Shown here: positions 1 through 12,770 of the stretch, piece after piece
How the letters are laid out: every line of letters begins with the position of its first letter
Numbering within the stretch: the first letter of the stretch is position 1
DNA from: Tretioscincus oriximinensis
Lineage: Eukaryota; Chordata; Lepidosauria; Squamata; Gymnophthalmidae
Direction: 5' to 3'
DNA: 64,000 nucleotides
NCBI GenBank assembly: GCA_022410635.1
Contig: JAJVDF010000498.1
Coordinates: 190,749 to 254,748 of the forward strand
Made by a program: the position numbers and the translations under genes
The notes under the pieces: generated by a model
Databases searched by the model: none
Told to the model about the DNA's origin: nothing
The model's input: the letters and a program-made list of their open reading frames with translations, nothing else

Positions 1-3000
1 CATGAAAATTACACCAGGAAGCATTTCAACAGGAGATTATTTTAAAGAGGTCTGTCCACCTTTCTCTGACATTGGATTACTGAAATTTCACCAGTTTCTG
101 GAAATGTCCCATGAAGTGGCTATTTGCAGAACTCCACCAAAATCCCTTTAGCTGTCATGCTGCCTTTCTCCTCCAGTGAGAAATTAGATGAAAATATGTC
201 TGTTGGCTTTGAGAAAGGATCAGGGATGAGGAAAGTTTGCTTCTATAAATGAGACTGATGATCAGATCACACAGTCAGATGCAGAGGATAGACCAGCAAA
301 TGACCATAACACAATATCTGTTCTGGGGTTCAGCTAGGTTAACAGAGTATGCCAAGCAAACAGGTTTCCCTTAAGTCAACCTGTGAGTAGGCAGGAGGCT
401 GAAATAGAGGATTAGAATTGGTGTTACACTGTTGCTTAACAAACCTTAATTATCTGCAACACTTCCTGTTTCTGGTGCCAACATTTCCTGAATTTCTGGA
501 CAGATTTATATTTGAACAGAACTTCACCTGAGCTACTAATTTTTGCTGCTTTTAGTTATGACAGTAAAACTATGTTGTAAATCTTGCTTGGCTTCATGAA
601 CATTGTCAGCGAAAAGTTTTTTCCTGCCCCCCAAAGAAGGCCAGGGCAGGGTCACAGAAATGCAGGCATCCATTAAGACACACGGCTTACCCAATCCTGT
701 TTTTGACTAAAATCAAGTGTTCCTAGGTGTGCAATGAAGAAAGTGCCACAGAAACAAATACCTTGCTATTTGATTAGTCTATAAATGAAGGCACCTGTTA
801 GATGCAGATAGCAGAAATGTCTTAACCATGTACACATACACTTGAAAAAAAATGATCTAAAGTGACTTGGCATCAATTATCAGATAAAATCCTGGATAGA
901 TGTCTACACATTTGCTATCTCATCTCTGATCCAAGTTAAATAAAATAAAATACAACTTTTGACTTTTGGTGTGGATTGGAGTCTGTACCATGTAGATGCT
1001 AACATTGCTAAGCTACATTTAATCTACTTCTGTTTGCTTTGGGTGGATCCAGCCAAACTCCAGAGTGAATGAAGATCATTAGGCAGTTATACTCTGCCTT
1101 GATTTTTTAATAAAGTAGGAAATGATTTGCCCAACTTATTGCAGTGAGTTACATATCCTGTAGTGAAAAAGGAAGCTTCTTAGACAAGGGTCCTGGTTAT
1201 ACATTTATTTTTAAATCTTTTTTAGTCCTAAATTTTGTTACATCCAATTTTGTTTTGTTTTTCTGGGTTAAAACAAAAAGAAAATCAAACTGGGTTGAGC
1301 AAATTATTCAGGATTGAAGAAAGTCTAAAAGTAATTGAGTGACCAGAGCCAATGATCTGATTAGATTGAAAACAGACTGATATGAGCTTTTTCACCCTTT
1401 TTGAGACCCAACAGGATGTTTCTACTCATTGTATGATAGAAATTCTCTAGTGTGAACAATTTTTTTAAAGAAAATCCATGGTGGAAAGGTTGAGTTCTGC
1501 TCTTTTTCCAGATTATTTCTGCACTATTCCTGGCCTTATATATGAACCAAGTGCTCTTTTCATGTGAAGTACCTGGTAGTAGTTATATTGAGATTAGAGT
1601 TTACTGCTTTTTCACTTCATACTTTGTGTCACTTGAAAGTTTCATCAAATAAGAACAGATCAAATGGGTAAGAGTCAAGAACCCCTTGAAAACAAGTATA
1701 AGAGAGTTTCAATTTATGACACTAATTTTCAAATATCTAAATACTATGGAGTGTTTTTCTTTTTAAACAGAAGACAGTAAAAAAAATAAAGAAAATTCAA
1801 AAGAGGCCTCCTTTGCTTTGGAGATGGGTCAACCTTTTACATCTACTTATGTTAAGCAACCTAGTAACACTTACTGAACCCACTTTTCAGCTATCAATCA
1901 AGTTTAATCAGACAGCTACTTGATAATTAGAAGAAACAGGGGGAAACACTTTAACCCCCTCAAATATTCTGTGTATTTTTTATTCATAAACTCAAATTAA
2001 CTTTCCTATAATTGATAATTCTATCAACACACCTCCATGCTAAGATTGCAATAGCTACAGGTTAAGTAGAAAGTAAGTACACATTTATCTCTATGGATTG
2101 CAAAAATACCTAAAGTTATGTGTGGAATATGAAGAGATTTGTTAATAAATGTTGCTTTTCCATGTATGAGTGTATAATAATTCAAATATAAAACTAATGA
2201 AAAGGGAAAGGTTAGTTCTATAAATAATTGTACATTTACGAATGCAGAAACACATGTCTTGGTTGTTTTGCATTGATAGCTGCAAAATGTGTTGACCATG
2301 TTTGTACCTATGAACCAAACATGTATTTTGCATCAAACTATGAACTAGGTCAGTACATTTTATCCTTTTGCAGTTACCTAGAGAAAACAGATAGGCATAT
2401 TATGGAAATGTTATGGACAAGCTCCTGAACTGTTCCTCGGGCATATGGAACTGTCCTCCATGCTCACTTGTAGTTTACTTTTTGTGAACTGCTTGAAAAC
2501 ATCCCAAAATATCTAGTACTATGTGAACAGCCCAACAGTTCAAATGTAGCACTCTGGACCTTTGCATCTAGATTTAACATGCTCTACTGTTGTTCAGTGT
2601 GCGCGCCTAATCAAATCATGGCAAAGGGCAAGTGGGCCATCTGCATTTGCAATATCCTGGTTTTGTTTCTGCAACTCTAAGATTCTTCCTGCAATTAGAT
2701 TGTGAAAGGCTCAAACAATTTGGCCTGGAACTGAGTGGCCAGGAATGTCCTAGAAAAAACATTGCCCCAAAGGTAAATGTGAACTGGAGTTTTATGTTTT
2801 GTTTTACAAAACTGAAAAATTCAGCTGAAATCCATATAGATTTGGGGGCGTTGAAAACTGTATTGTTATACCTTTATATAATTGCTTTATAATTTTCAAC
2901 GTATTATCCAAAACATTTTTAAAATAGTAGAATGAAAAAGCAGCACAAAACAAATAAATAAATGTAGAATTGCAGAGTTCTTCAGGGCACAACCTAGATT

Positions 3001-3285
3001 TCCTCCCACAGTGCACATGGTTATTTATTAAGTACTATGACCAATGTAACAGAGGAATCACTACAATTGTATTAGGCTGGTAACAATTTGGTCTGGGTTT
3101 TATTGTTTCCGTAAGAAGTCTATAGATTGGTGAAAAATAACACTACAAGAAGTATTCATGCAATCATCTTGAATTATCAGCATTTCCACAGTTACTGCTA
3201 CTATTCTGTATGGGGCAGTTTGCTCCTGGGATAGCCCTTGCATCAGCTCTGAATCTTGTAACAGGTTTAGTGCATTCTCTGATAG
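1..3285. other. No recognisable gene or repeat
   Basis: AT-rich single-copy-looking sequence. Open frames are short and match no family I recognise. No tandem or inverted repeat stands out. Confidence 0.6.
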
Positions 3286-3289
3286 CCAA

Positions 3290-3570
3290 GAAGCAGCAGC
3301 ACTAGAAGTACTTGGTTTTTATATCCAGCTTGTTTTGCCCAAAGGGAGTCAAGGCAGTTTGCAAACTATTCTTCAACTGAAGGTTTATATTCTATCTTCC
3401 CCATTACATTGTGATGGTATCTATTAATCTACATGCAAATGCTTGCTTTCAAACAGCTAAGTTTGCTGAAGCTGAGGCCAGTAAAAGACACTCACTCCTC
3501 TCCACAGCAGATACATAGGCCTCAAATGCTGACCTCTCAATTAAAAGGTTATTGTTCTTAACTTCTACAT
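3290..3570 (-). mobile_element. tRNA-derived SINE, antisense, degraded
   Basis: The left end reads as the reverse complement of a SINE 3' end: a GAA/CAG-rich tail, then TTTTATATCCAGCTTG and AAAGGGAGTCAAGGCAGTTT. The same order of blocks is seen in the better preserved antisense copy at 16133-16440. Toward 3530-3565 the reverse strand carries a degraded tRNA-like head (GTTAAGAACAATA, then a B-box-like ATTTGAGGCC). It is a retroposed RNA polymerase III transcript with no coding capacity. Confidence 0.6.
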
Positions 3571-4240
3571 CACTGTCGCTTTTGAATGAATGTCCCTGGT
3601 CTTCATAGCATCTAGGAACCCATGTCTTATTTGGTACTAAAATGCATCTCTTGAAAAATGACATCCCAGAATGCTGATAAGCCTCAAAAATATACAGCTC
3701 CCTAGTATGTGGTAAAAGATATCATTTTTAGTATTCAAATCTGGTTTGTGTTCTATCTTATGCACATAGCAAGAGAAAAAGAGACTTCCTTTAAACCAAA
3801 TCACTGAAGGTAAACTTGGAGACTCCTTCTTAGTTTGGACTTCTGCTAATTGAGGAAATAGCTTGTGAGCCTTCTGCTTTAACTGCACACGTCCAACGTA
3901 AAATGTCTAATCATTCTAGTTTCCGACATTTGGACCAGCTTTTTTCATCTAAATTATAATCTAGTAATAGAATGGCTTTTCTTGATGCTGCATCTAGTTC
4001 ATCTTATAATTTCCCATAGAATTTATTAGTGTTTTTTGTCACTGCATTACATATACTTGGAAGAATAAGGTTCGCTGGTGATTCTCTAACAGTTATGATA
4101 TTAGGTTAGGTTTTTAATTGATTGCCCATTTTAAGTGCCTTTGCTTTTAATGCTTATTTGTAAAGTACTTCTCCGTCTAGTTAATGTGACCCATTCCCAT
4201 CTAAAGACTTCTAATTTTTCACATTTTTCACATTTCATTT
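3571..4240. other. No recognisable feature
   Basis: AT-rich sequence. I see only a short TTTTTCACA direct repeat near 4217-4232. Confidence 0.5.
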
Positions 4241-4244
4241 ACTT

Positions 4245-4690
4245 TCTGAAGTTTCTTTGTGTAAGGCTGCATCCACATGGTAGCTTCTTACCAGTATGGT
4301 AACAACCTGAAGGTTGCTCTGCCACACACACACAAAGCATCTTCAGCATTGATAGTGCAGAAAAGGCCCATTGGTGCACATCTTCTGATTGCTGGGAAAA
4401 TCTGATCCTGTAGCAGAGTCCTCCAGGGAACCACTGGAACCCTGTATGTGGCTCNTGACTCAGAGGACTTCCCAGAACCACAGCAAGCAGGCATAAAACC
4501 TCCCATGGGAGTAGGTGCCAAGACACCAATCAGGGAGCTCATGCATGGGGACTGCAGAGACACACGTGAGCACCAGGAGCCATGCTGCTCCAAAAGAGGT
4601 CTCCGTGCAACAGCAGAGGTAGCTGCAGGTGAAAGGGTGACTGCCTATAGCTCACACTAGCCCCAAACCTCACTGCATAGCAGCATGTGT
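4245..4690. repeat. Unclassified GC-richer repeat, weak pair with 40930-41410
   Basis: A block of higher GC content than its surroundings. It opens with GCATCCACATGGTAGCTTCTT and contains GTGTGGAGGC near 4689. A block at 40930-41410 opens with a similar GGATCCACAAGGCAGTTTCTT and contains GTGTGGAGGTGGC. The two blocks are similar only in patches, so common origin is an inference. One ambiguous base lies at 4455. Confidence 0.3.
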
Positions 4691-4959
4691 GGAGGCACCA
4701 TTAGTTGATGATTCCTGTTCCAGAGTTGTTAACACCAGTGAGTGGACATCCTTGAGTCTTTGACCTGTTTACCTCATGTTCCACTGATGAATCTGTTATT
4801 TAATACATAACCTAGTTTAAATTGTATAACTCTGCCCATAAAGTCATTTAGTGTACTATAGGAATATCTTAGTATTGTTTCCTTCTTGGACCCAAAGACA
4901 AAAATGCACAGAACTCCCCTGACAATGTGGAATCCTTGAAAACAAGCATTTTAATCCCA

Positions 4960-5940
4960 TTGTTACTGGGGATGGTCAATGAGGGATGCTCAAACCGTTT
5001 TTCAATCATAACAAGTTTTATTAACTTATTAACAATCAGAAAAACCTACATGCATACCCGTAACGTCAGCACAACCCGAAATAGCTACCATTACAAAGTG
5101 AATCAAGTGCTTATAAATACATTTAATACAGAATTAGAAAAAACCCAGAAGTAGAAGAAAATAGGCCATGGTTTGAGTAGGAGTGTGGCAGGCGCAGCAT
5201 GTTGGTCTGCCAAATAGGTCAGCCTCCCGGTCTGATCATATATAGGCAAGCCATGCCATGGGGTTGCCTGCCCACAAGGTGAGACAGCCCCACACAATCT
5301 GTTCAGCTCAGGCCATCTGGTAGACGCCCTCTGTGTGGGTCTATGGCTGCTCACTCATCTGGTGGGCCAACCCATGGCAGTCCAGACAGGCCAAGTCACT
5401 CAGCAGAACCCATCCAGCCTACCTGATTTGTGGGCATGCACCATGAGGATCAAGGAGGTTTGGTAAGGCTCTCAAGGATCTTTCCTGTGTGCAGCCCACC
5501 TCGATGACTTCAAAGTTGCATTCAATCAGCAAAGTTAGGCATACAAATTCAGAAACCCATAAAGGGTCCCCCAAGCTATTTAGTAGTAAGGGGGATACCT
5601 GCTTCAAGGTTTTTTGACCACCCCTGGCCAGTCAAGATGCGTCATCGCCTACCCCTACCCTCCTAGCCATGACAAAGAGGAGAGAAAGAAAATAGGAAGG
5701 GTTAGGGAGGGAACACGCTTTGCTGAAACAAAGAGCGGGTGGGAGGGGGTTCGCATCCCTTTTAAGAGGACTGCAGCAGCTCCTCCTCTGGCATCCCGGA
5801 AGTCACATCAAATATAAACAGAACAAAAACTTCGTACCACAGAAAGAAAGCAACCCCATAATCCCCTATTTCCCCCCCACTGGCCCCCAATTCAAGGATG
5901 ACCCGTGGAGACCCAGTACATACGGTAATGAAAAACTATG
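4960..5940. other. Unexplained GC-rich block
   Basis: About 1 kb with clearly more G+C than the neighbouring sequence, next to the 3' side of an antisense L1. It includes a CAAGTTTTATTAACTTATTAA stretch at the left, which could be a reverse-strand polyadenylation region, and a C-rich right end. No long open frame matches a known family and I saw no flanking duplication. It could be an old antisense LTR or LINE 5' region. Confidence 0.3.
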
Positions 5941-6009
5941 TATATTAAATTAAAGCTAAATGAGTGATCATGGCAATGCTGTGTGGAAGGATCAAGTTTC
6001 TATTGCTCC

Positions 6010-7935
6010 CTAATCCAACAGCTATGAGATGTATCCAATTTTTCTCTCATGATTGACAGATCAGGATTCTCAGAGCCCTTATCCTTCTTTCTCTAATTGT
6101 GTCAAATAGCAACATTTCTATAATATAATCATACCAGAGATGAAGAGACCATTTATCTTTGTCTCTCTATCCTCTGGCCATTACCATAGGAGTAGCCCAT
6201 ATAAATCCTTTCAATGCATATTCTGTGTGGTTATGTAAGTTTAAACCAACTATGTCTCCTGTTATTATAGTCTTTTTGGTCCTAGGAATGTTCACACCCA
6301 ATACATAGCTATTTTCCTGAGCAATTGAATCCCAAAAGGCAGATAAATGTTGGCACTCATACCACATGTGAATGTGGTATCTGAGAGTCGAACACCCATG
6401 CCAACAATCAGAAGAAGCTGCCTCCATATGGACCATTTGAGTTGGGATTCTATACCACCTTGTAATCATTTTTATGTGTAGTTCTTTAAATTTATTATAT
6501 TTAATTTTACTAGCGTTAGAGAGCCACTGTTCCCATTCATTTAAATTAATCTGAAGATCTAATTTCCATTTGTTAAATAGAGAAGACTGTGTATTAGATT
6601 TAATGTGTAGTAATACTAAATATAATTTCCCAGTGAGATGGGGTATCGCTTTTATCTTTTTATCCAGAATATGCTCAAATTTTCCTTTTTGCTGGGACAT
6701 GCTCAATCTAACTTCACATTTATTTATGAAATTGTAGATTGCTAGCTCACCCAACTAATAACGGTTGTTTGGAAATAATAATCTTAACTGATGGATAAAT
6801 TTAGGCATGCCTGTCCTATCAAAAAGCTCTCTCAATCTTTTTACTGGAAGATTATCTAGAAATCTGGCCAGATTTATATCTCCTATAGAATTAATAATCT
6901 TCAATGAAGCCATCAGAAACAAAAATGAACTAATCTTCCTTACCCAAGATCTCCATATTTGTCAAGTGGTCATCAATGGAGAGAGCCACAGATTCCTTTG
7001 AACTTCCTGAATCTTGTCCATCATTAATGAACAAGGTTCCATTCTCTTCAGTTTCCTCTTGATCCTAACTGACTTGTTGTTTACGTGGAATTCTAAATCT
7101 ATTAATTTTAGGAGATGTATTGCATGATAATAAGTTGATAAACATAGGAATCCCCAGCCTACCTCCATTTGCGGAGAGAAAAATGTTCTATTGGATATTC
7201 TTCTAGCGTTTCCTTTCAAAACCCTTTGTTTAATCTCTCTCTCGCATAGCTTGAACGATTGAGGAGGAAAACTAGTGGGAAGTGCCTGAAATAAGAATAA
7301 GAACCTGGGTAGGATCATCATTTTTGCTGCCCTGGCCCTAGTCAAAATATCCCATTTCTCATGTGGCCATTTCACCATAATTGTCTAGATTTTCTTCCAT
7401 ACAGATTTATAATTGGCCACAATCATATGCTGAACATTTTTTTGTGATTCAAATTCCTAGGTATGTTATTTTTTTTACCCCTGATTTCAACCCAAGCATG
7501 TTTAGAATTTGTTGTTGTTGGGCCCTGGGAAAATTAACTAACATTATTTATGATTTGTTCATATTGATCTTCAGACCCGAAGTGTTCTCAAACTCAGATA
7601 TAGCACCGATGAGGTGCGGAATGGAGTTAGTGGTGTCATCGGTTATCACCAAGGCATCACCAGCACACAAATTCAACTTAGTAGTTTCCATACCCATTTT
7701 GTAGCCAGTAATGTTTCGCTTATTTTTGATGGAGTTGGCTAGGAGTTCAATTGCCAATAAAAAGATAAAGGACACCTCTGTTTAATACCTAAGCATCCCT
7801 GGTTTACTCTTATTCTAGCTTCATTATTTTCATATAGATCTTGTATAATACCTGAGAAAGTTCTTCCTAAATTTAGTTTGTGGCAAATCTGCGCAATGTA
7901 TCTATGACTGACAGAGTCCCGGAAGTCAGGTGACA
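6010..7935 (-). pseudogene. L1 LINE ORF2 relic, antisense, 5'-truncated
   Basis: Three broken frames on the minus strand follow the order of L1 ORF2. At 7739-7948 there is reverse transcriptase text (LYENNEARIRVNQG, then QRCPLSF). At 7548-7775 follows LANSIKNKRNITG and SGLKINMNKS, with the catalytic FADD region decayed to AGDALV. At 6962-7378 there is AKMMILPRFLFLFQALP. At 6167-6754 lies the C-terminal part with a cysteine/histidine motif (DCWHGC, then HIHMWYEC). No endonuclease domain remains. At least two frameshifts and the lost aspartates show it cannot encode active enzyme. ORF2 protein would bind L1 RNA and copy it at a nicked target. Confidence 0.9.
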
Positions 7936-8914
7936 CCTCATTGCTCAACTTCCCAGAGCAATGAGAGCTGGGGTAGCTTTAGTACCCTAGAGCTACCCTA
8001 ATAACTTTGGGTGCCGACAAGCTTCACAGCCGTTAAGCCCATTTCCCAAACAAAATAAAGTTAAAGAGTTCAAAAGCAGGCATATTGGATGAGTGTCTTA
8101 GATCTCACTGCAATCCTTAGCTTTAGAACAAAATGAATACCCTATCAGTCCATACAGTAATAACGATCTTGAAAAGGAAAAGGAAAAATACAAGAAGATT
8201 TCTTTGCAATTATATTCCCCTGTTTATTGGTTTTTAAGCAAAATGCTCATTGCATTATTTAGTTTACAAGAATACCACAACATTGACCACTTTGGTTATA
8301 TTTGCCTTTCAGCATGGTTATTTTTCATATGTGTGGGTGCAGTTGTCTACCTCTGGAACAGAAATTTGGGAGATATACAGCTGCTCTATACATGCATATT
8401 TCATTAATTGTTCTAGCTTCTGGAGGTTTCAGTATAATTAGGCAATTACTCTGCTTTTTTCCTGCCATTAAATGTTGTTTTGTTTTATACCAGCACTTGT
8501 GACCAAAGACCCAACCATAAATACACATAATGTATTGAGTCACTCAAAAACTATGGGATAGATTGAATAGTCTCAGTTAATGGATAGGTCTAGGAGATAC
8601 AAGTTTCTACAATAAGGTGAAACTCAGTTTTTAAAGTTGAGGGAAAAAACAAAATTACTCATGGATTAGAACTCAGATTCAAGCTACTTTAACTCTACTT
8701 TTCTATTCCAATTCATCAAAAGCTTGATTTGCACCTACCTGACCTAACCTATTTTAGTAAAAATGAATTAGCTTAATCTGCTGTAGCACGGATCCTCTGT
8801 GTTTGTACAAAGAAGCTTAAGGCACTTTAGAAATGCCTTAAACCACCATTGAAGTGGGAACCTGTTACAGTGAATGATACTGTCAACCCTACAATGACAC
8901 AGGGAGGGGATTTC
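7936..8914. other. No recognisable feature
   Basis: AT-rich sequence to the right of the L1 relic. Short open frames show no family match. Confidence 0.5.
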
Positions 8915-8990
8915 AGAGAAATAGCCATCTTAGTCTTAGTAGAAAGTCCAGCAAGGGGCCTTGTAGCACTTGGAGATTGGCAGGGAGGGG
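8915..8990 (-). repeat. Fragment of the hairpin-forming repeat family (family P)
   Basis: It contains CAGAGAAATAGCCATCTTAG, TAGTAGAAAGTCCAGCAAGG and CTTGTAGCACTTGGAGA, the same series of words as at 19872-19945 and 60857-60938. Only one arm is present. Confidence 0.65.
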
Positions 8991-11394
8991 AGGAATTCCT
9001 ATTATGAGATTCATTTACATCTGCATTTTTCACAGGGAGATTGGATTGCTTCAAACACCTGCTGACTCTGAAGGCTTGGCAGTTCTGTGAAGTTTAATAT
9101 ATGCTAGCATAGGATTCAAATCCAGGATCTGGATCCAGATATGAAGGTAGCATTCAGTTGCAGAAGTAAATTTACTGAACACTCATATTTTTTGTAGCTG
9201 CTCCCATGAACCCATTACTCTGTCTTACCTGCAAAGTTTCCATTGTTGATGTGCATTAGCTGCTGTTATAACACATGTAGGGTAGATTACTGTGTTGTAC
9301 CAATAATTAGGGAGACACAAGTGTACGTCAAATGCATTGTACCATTATTCCCAATCAAACAAACCATCTTTTCCTTCAACTTTCTCTTGCCATTCATTCC
9401 ATTCATTCAAAGTGGTTGGTTCAGTCCACAATAACCACCTCCAGGTCTTGTCTCTGTCCTTTCTAGCTTGTTGCTCCCTGTTTCTGGAACTCGCTCCTCA
9501 TTCATTAAAAATATATCTTTTTTAAAATGGCATCTAGGGCAATAAGGCATATAGTCAAAATCTGAAAACAAATCTATAGAACAATATGCATTGCTTAAAA
9601 TGCCATCAATAAAGAATGGATATTTGTGAATAAAAATGCATGGATGTCTCCATTTTATTACATATAAACCTGATTATAACCTGCCTCCTATTTTCATTCA
9701 ATAAATCAATCAGACATTGTTCTCATTTTGAAATTCTAATGCATATCTTTGCATGGCAGTTAACTGGGATACTGTCACAATTTTATTTAGCTTACGTGAA
9801 ATGCCTTAGTTTGGTGGGAAATCTCTTGAAAGATTAATAAATAGTCATAAGAGGGACAATTTATGTAAAATTTATGTGTAAAATGGATGTGGAATCTTCT
9901 TTACTTTTCTTTCATTATTTTCATTAGCTATTAGCATTCTTTGAATAGCTACACTGAATATCTCGATCTCTCTATGAGGCTTTTCCTTCCTTCCTTCCAA
10001 CCTTCCTTCCTCTCCACAAAATAATTAATTATTCCCAAAATTCATGGAAAATGCTTTTCCTGAAGCTGGAATCTGTGTCCTAAACTACCTTCTGAGATAA
10101 CCAATAAAGCAACAAAAGTTTGAACGATCTGCCAAGTACTAGCTGCTGTTTAAGTTTGTAAGGAATAACCATTTCTTGAACTAGGAGAAAATAGTACTCT
10201 AGATTGGTATATTGGTAGACTTTTTAAAAAATATATATTGGCAGCCCATGGGTCACTAATACAGAACAAGAATACCTGCAGAAGGTCAAAAACCTTCATG
10301 TTGTGGACCTCTTTTGGTAGTACACCAAATTACATTAATGAAATAAACCCCTCTGGTGCTAGAATTTTTCATTTCTGGGTATTGGAGCTTGTATCAAAGT
10401 TTATACAAGTTTGGGAGGCATATGGAGCAGGCCAGTCCAATGTGATGCTTTTGTTTCGGGGCAACTGAACAGTTCTAGCTAAGAACTATTCCCAGTAAGA
10501 ACAATTCCAATTGGCTTGGTCCAACCCAGCTAAGTGTCCTGTTAACTTATGGCTTTGATGAGGAAAACCTGAACTTAAAGTAATACACTGTTCTAGCAGG
10601 GATTTGAGTTTGCTTGAAAACCATGCAAGTGAATAATAAAAACAGAGTTTTCAGTGAGCTTAAAAAGAAGAGAAAGATGAGAAATTTGGCAGGAATTTTG
10701 AAGGAAATGTTTTAGAGAAAATGAGCAGTTTTCACTCACAGGAATATTTTAGAGTCTTTTTATTTGGACAGGCTGGTTGTATCTTAACACTGGCATCATG
10801 CTTANCTGACTTATTCATTCATGCATCAAATTTAGGATACGGCGTTATTCAAGCAAACTACACGGGCTGCTTGAGGCATCTCAGTGACAAAATGGAACAT
10901 AAAATTAAGGCCTTTTCTGTTGTGAAGCTTCAAGTATTTCTGAACTCTTATCACCTGATATGAAATAAATAAGATTTATGTATCTGTTTAGTTAATTAAC
11001 AAGCAGATGGGGAATCACTTTGCGCCTGGCTGGTATTTGTTACAATCATGTCGAAACCACAGGGCATATGCCCTTTAAAGTGCAATTTACAAGACTTCCA
11101 TTTCCAAAGTCCTTGGGGAGAAAAGAAAGCTATGTGCAAAGAGACAACTCTGAAATGTCTTAGATCATGGTGGATTAACGGAACTTATGGACCAGCTGAC
11201 TATAAAATCTGTAAGCACTGCTCATTAAATTTTCTCTTTAGACTCAGAGGAACTCTTGTTTGAATAGATTAGTTAAGTATTTAGCATCTTGAAGGGCATG
11301 TATGCATTGTTTTGCTTAGTTATGTTTTCAACTAAAGAGTTCACATGCTGGGCAAAACAAATATTATGTCTTCTATCATTTTGAAGAAGGAGCC
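8991..11394. other. No recognisable feature except a CCTT microsatellite
   Basis: Unremarkable AT-rich sequence. The only simple repeat I see is at 9983-10012. One ambiguous base lies at 10805. Confidence 0.5.
9983..10012. repeat. (CCTT)n microsatellite
   Basis: CCTT units are repeated about six times with one interruption (CCAACC). Confidence 0.9.
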
Positions 11395-11885
11395 ATGTTA
11401 GTTTGAGTCCAGAATATCATCAAGGGAGTCTTGTAGCACGTTAGAGACCAACAAGAAAAAGGTAGGTAGCATAAGCCTTTGTATGCTCAATATCTGTATC
11501 TGGGCAACAGTCCTGGAGAAGTTGGTGAATTTCCACTCCATCAGGCTACATTTGGTGCTTTCCATAGTGAAAGGTCTGGGTAACATTTGAAGAAGTAAGG
11601 TTGTATATGAAGGCTCATGCAGTCTGACTATTTCTTATTAGTTTTTAAGGTGTTATGAGACACCCTTACTGGACTCAAACTAGCATGGCTATGAAATCTA
11701 CCATTATGACAACCATCAAATTTAGCCAGATGGAGTGGAAATCCATCAATTTCTTAGAACTCCAGTTATGGATAGACATCAACATCTGAAAAAGTAGACA
11801 TGTCTATGAATTCATGCTGCCTACCTTTTCTTGTTAATTTCTAAGGTGCTGTGAGATCTTCTTGATAGATTCTTGCTTCCTAACA
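11395..11885. repeat. Family P repeat, inverted pair plus extra copy
   Basis: On the reverse strand, 11395-11480 carries the words TTGTAGCACGTTAGAGACCAAC and AAAAAGGTAGGTAGCATAAG. On the forward strand the same words reappear at 11625-11700 (AGTTTTTAAGGTGTTATGAG, then ACTAGCATGGCTATGAAAT) and at 11775-11880 (AAAAGTAGACATGTCTATGA, then CTGCCTACCTTTTCTTG). The arms face each other around a spacer of about 140 bp. The same layout recurs at 38560-39405 and 60857-61210. Decay is heavier than in the 19.9 kb copy. Confidence 0.65.
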
Positions 11886-12164
11886 TTGGGAGATTTACTG
11901 TGTTAGGTTGTAGGCATGCCATGCTACTTTTTAAATTTATTGTTATTACTTTTTCTCTTGAAATTTTGCACCCCTAAGAATTTTGCACCCAAGAAAACCA
12001 TCTGGTAGCCCTCCTTTGCCACACTACACCACTGCCTGGCAGGTTACAATTGGAGGCCACTGATGTGCAAGATAAAACACATATTTCCTTCGAATCTCTT
12101 GCCTCCCTCTGACTACAAAAATGAAAGGTCCATGGACAGGAAATTTGAAATAGAGGGAATATGG

Positions 12165-12445
12165 GGATATTCTTAAAACCATAAACAGCTTTGATAGATT
12201 CAAGACAAGACTAGATCAAGGGTATAAATGGGTACTAGGATGGATGTCTGGATGTTGCCTCCGGTATGGAGCAACAGGCAGGACTCCTGAAATACCATTT
12301 GCAGGGAGTCATGAACAGGGGCATATTTTGCTTTCCTCTGTTCAGACTGCCCAGGTGCATCTGGTGGGCCTCTGTGTGACACAGAATGCTGAGCTAGATG
12401 GGTTCTGGCCTGCTCCAATATGGCTCTTCTTTTGTTCTTATAAAA
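12165..12445 (+). mobile_element. CR1 LINE 3' end, sense
   Basis: The sense-strand 3' UTR words TGACACAGAATGCTGAGCTAG, ATGGGTTCTGGCCTG and GGCTCTTCTTTTGTTCTTAT match the antisense copies at 36885-37685 and 51360-52317. It is 5'-truncated and keeps only the end of ORF2 and the 3' UTR. Confidence 0.85.
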
Positions 12446-12694
12446 AAACTTCTACAGCTTTTATACTGTAGAAAGGAAGCACATATTACAATAGAGCTTG
12501 CAGAACATTAATTAAGTTTAAAAGTGAAGTTTCCGCCCCCCTCAAATTCTCCTGCCTGGCAAGAATGACAGAGGTGATAGAGAACAGCCAATCACAAGTT
12601 AGGATTTACAGCAACCTTTATTGGAATATATAGATAAATAAATGTGGAAGAAAGACGATGACTTCATGATGCAAAAGGCAGCTGCCTGGAAGCA

Positions 12695-12770
12695 TCCTGC
12701 CGCCCTGAGACCTTCGTGTATAGGGCGGGGTATAAGTATAAATAAATAAATAATAAATAAATAAATAAAC
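12695..12770 (+). mobile_element. LINE/SINE 3' tail
   Basis: GCCCTGAGACCTTCGTGTAT then GGGCGGGGTATAAGTATAAA, ending in an AAAT-type tail. This is the tail shared by L2-like elements (49255-49870) and the tRNA SINE (38168-38455) in this window. Too short to assign to either. Confidence 0.7.
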
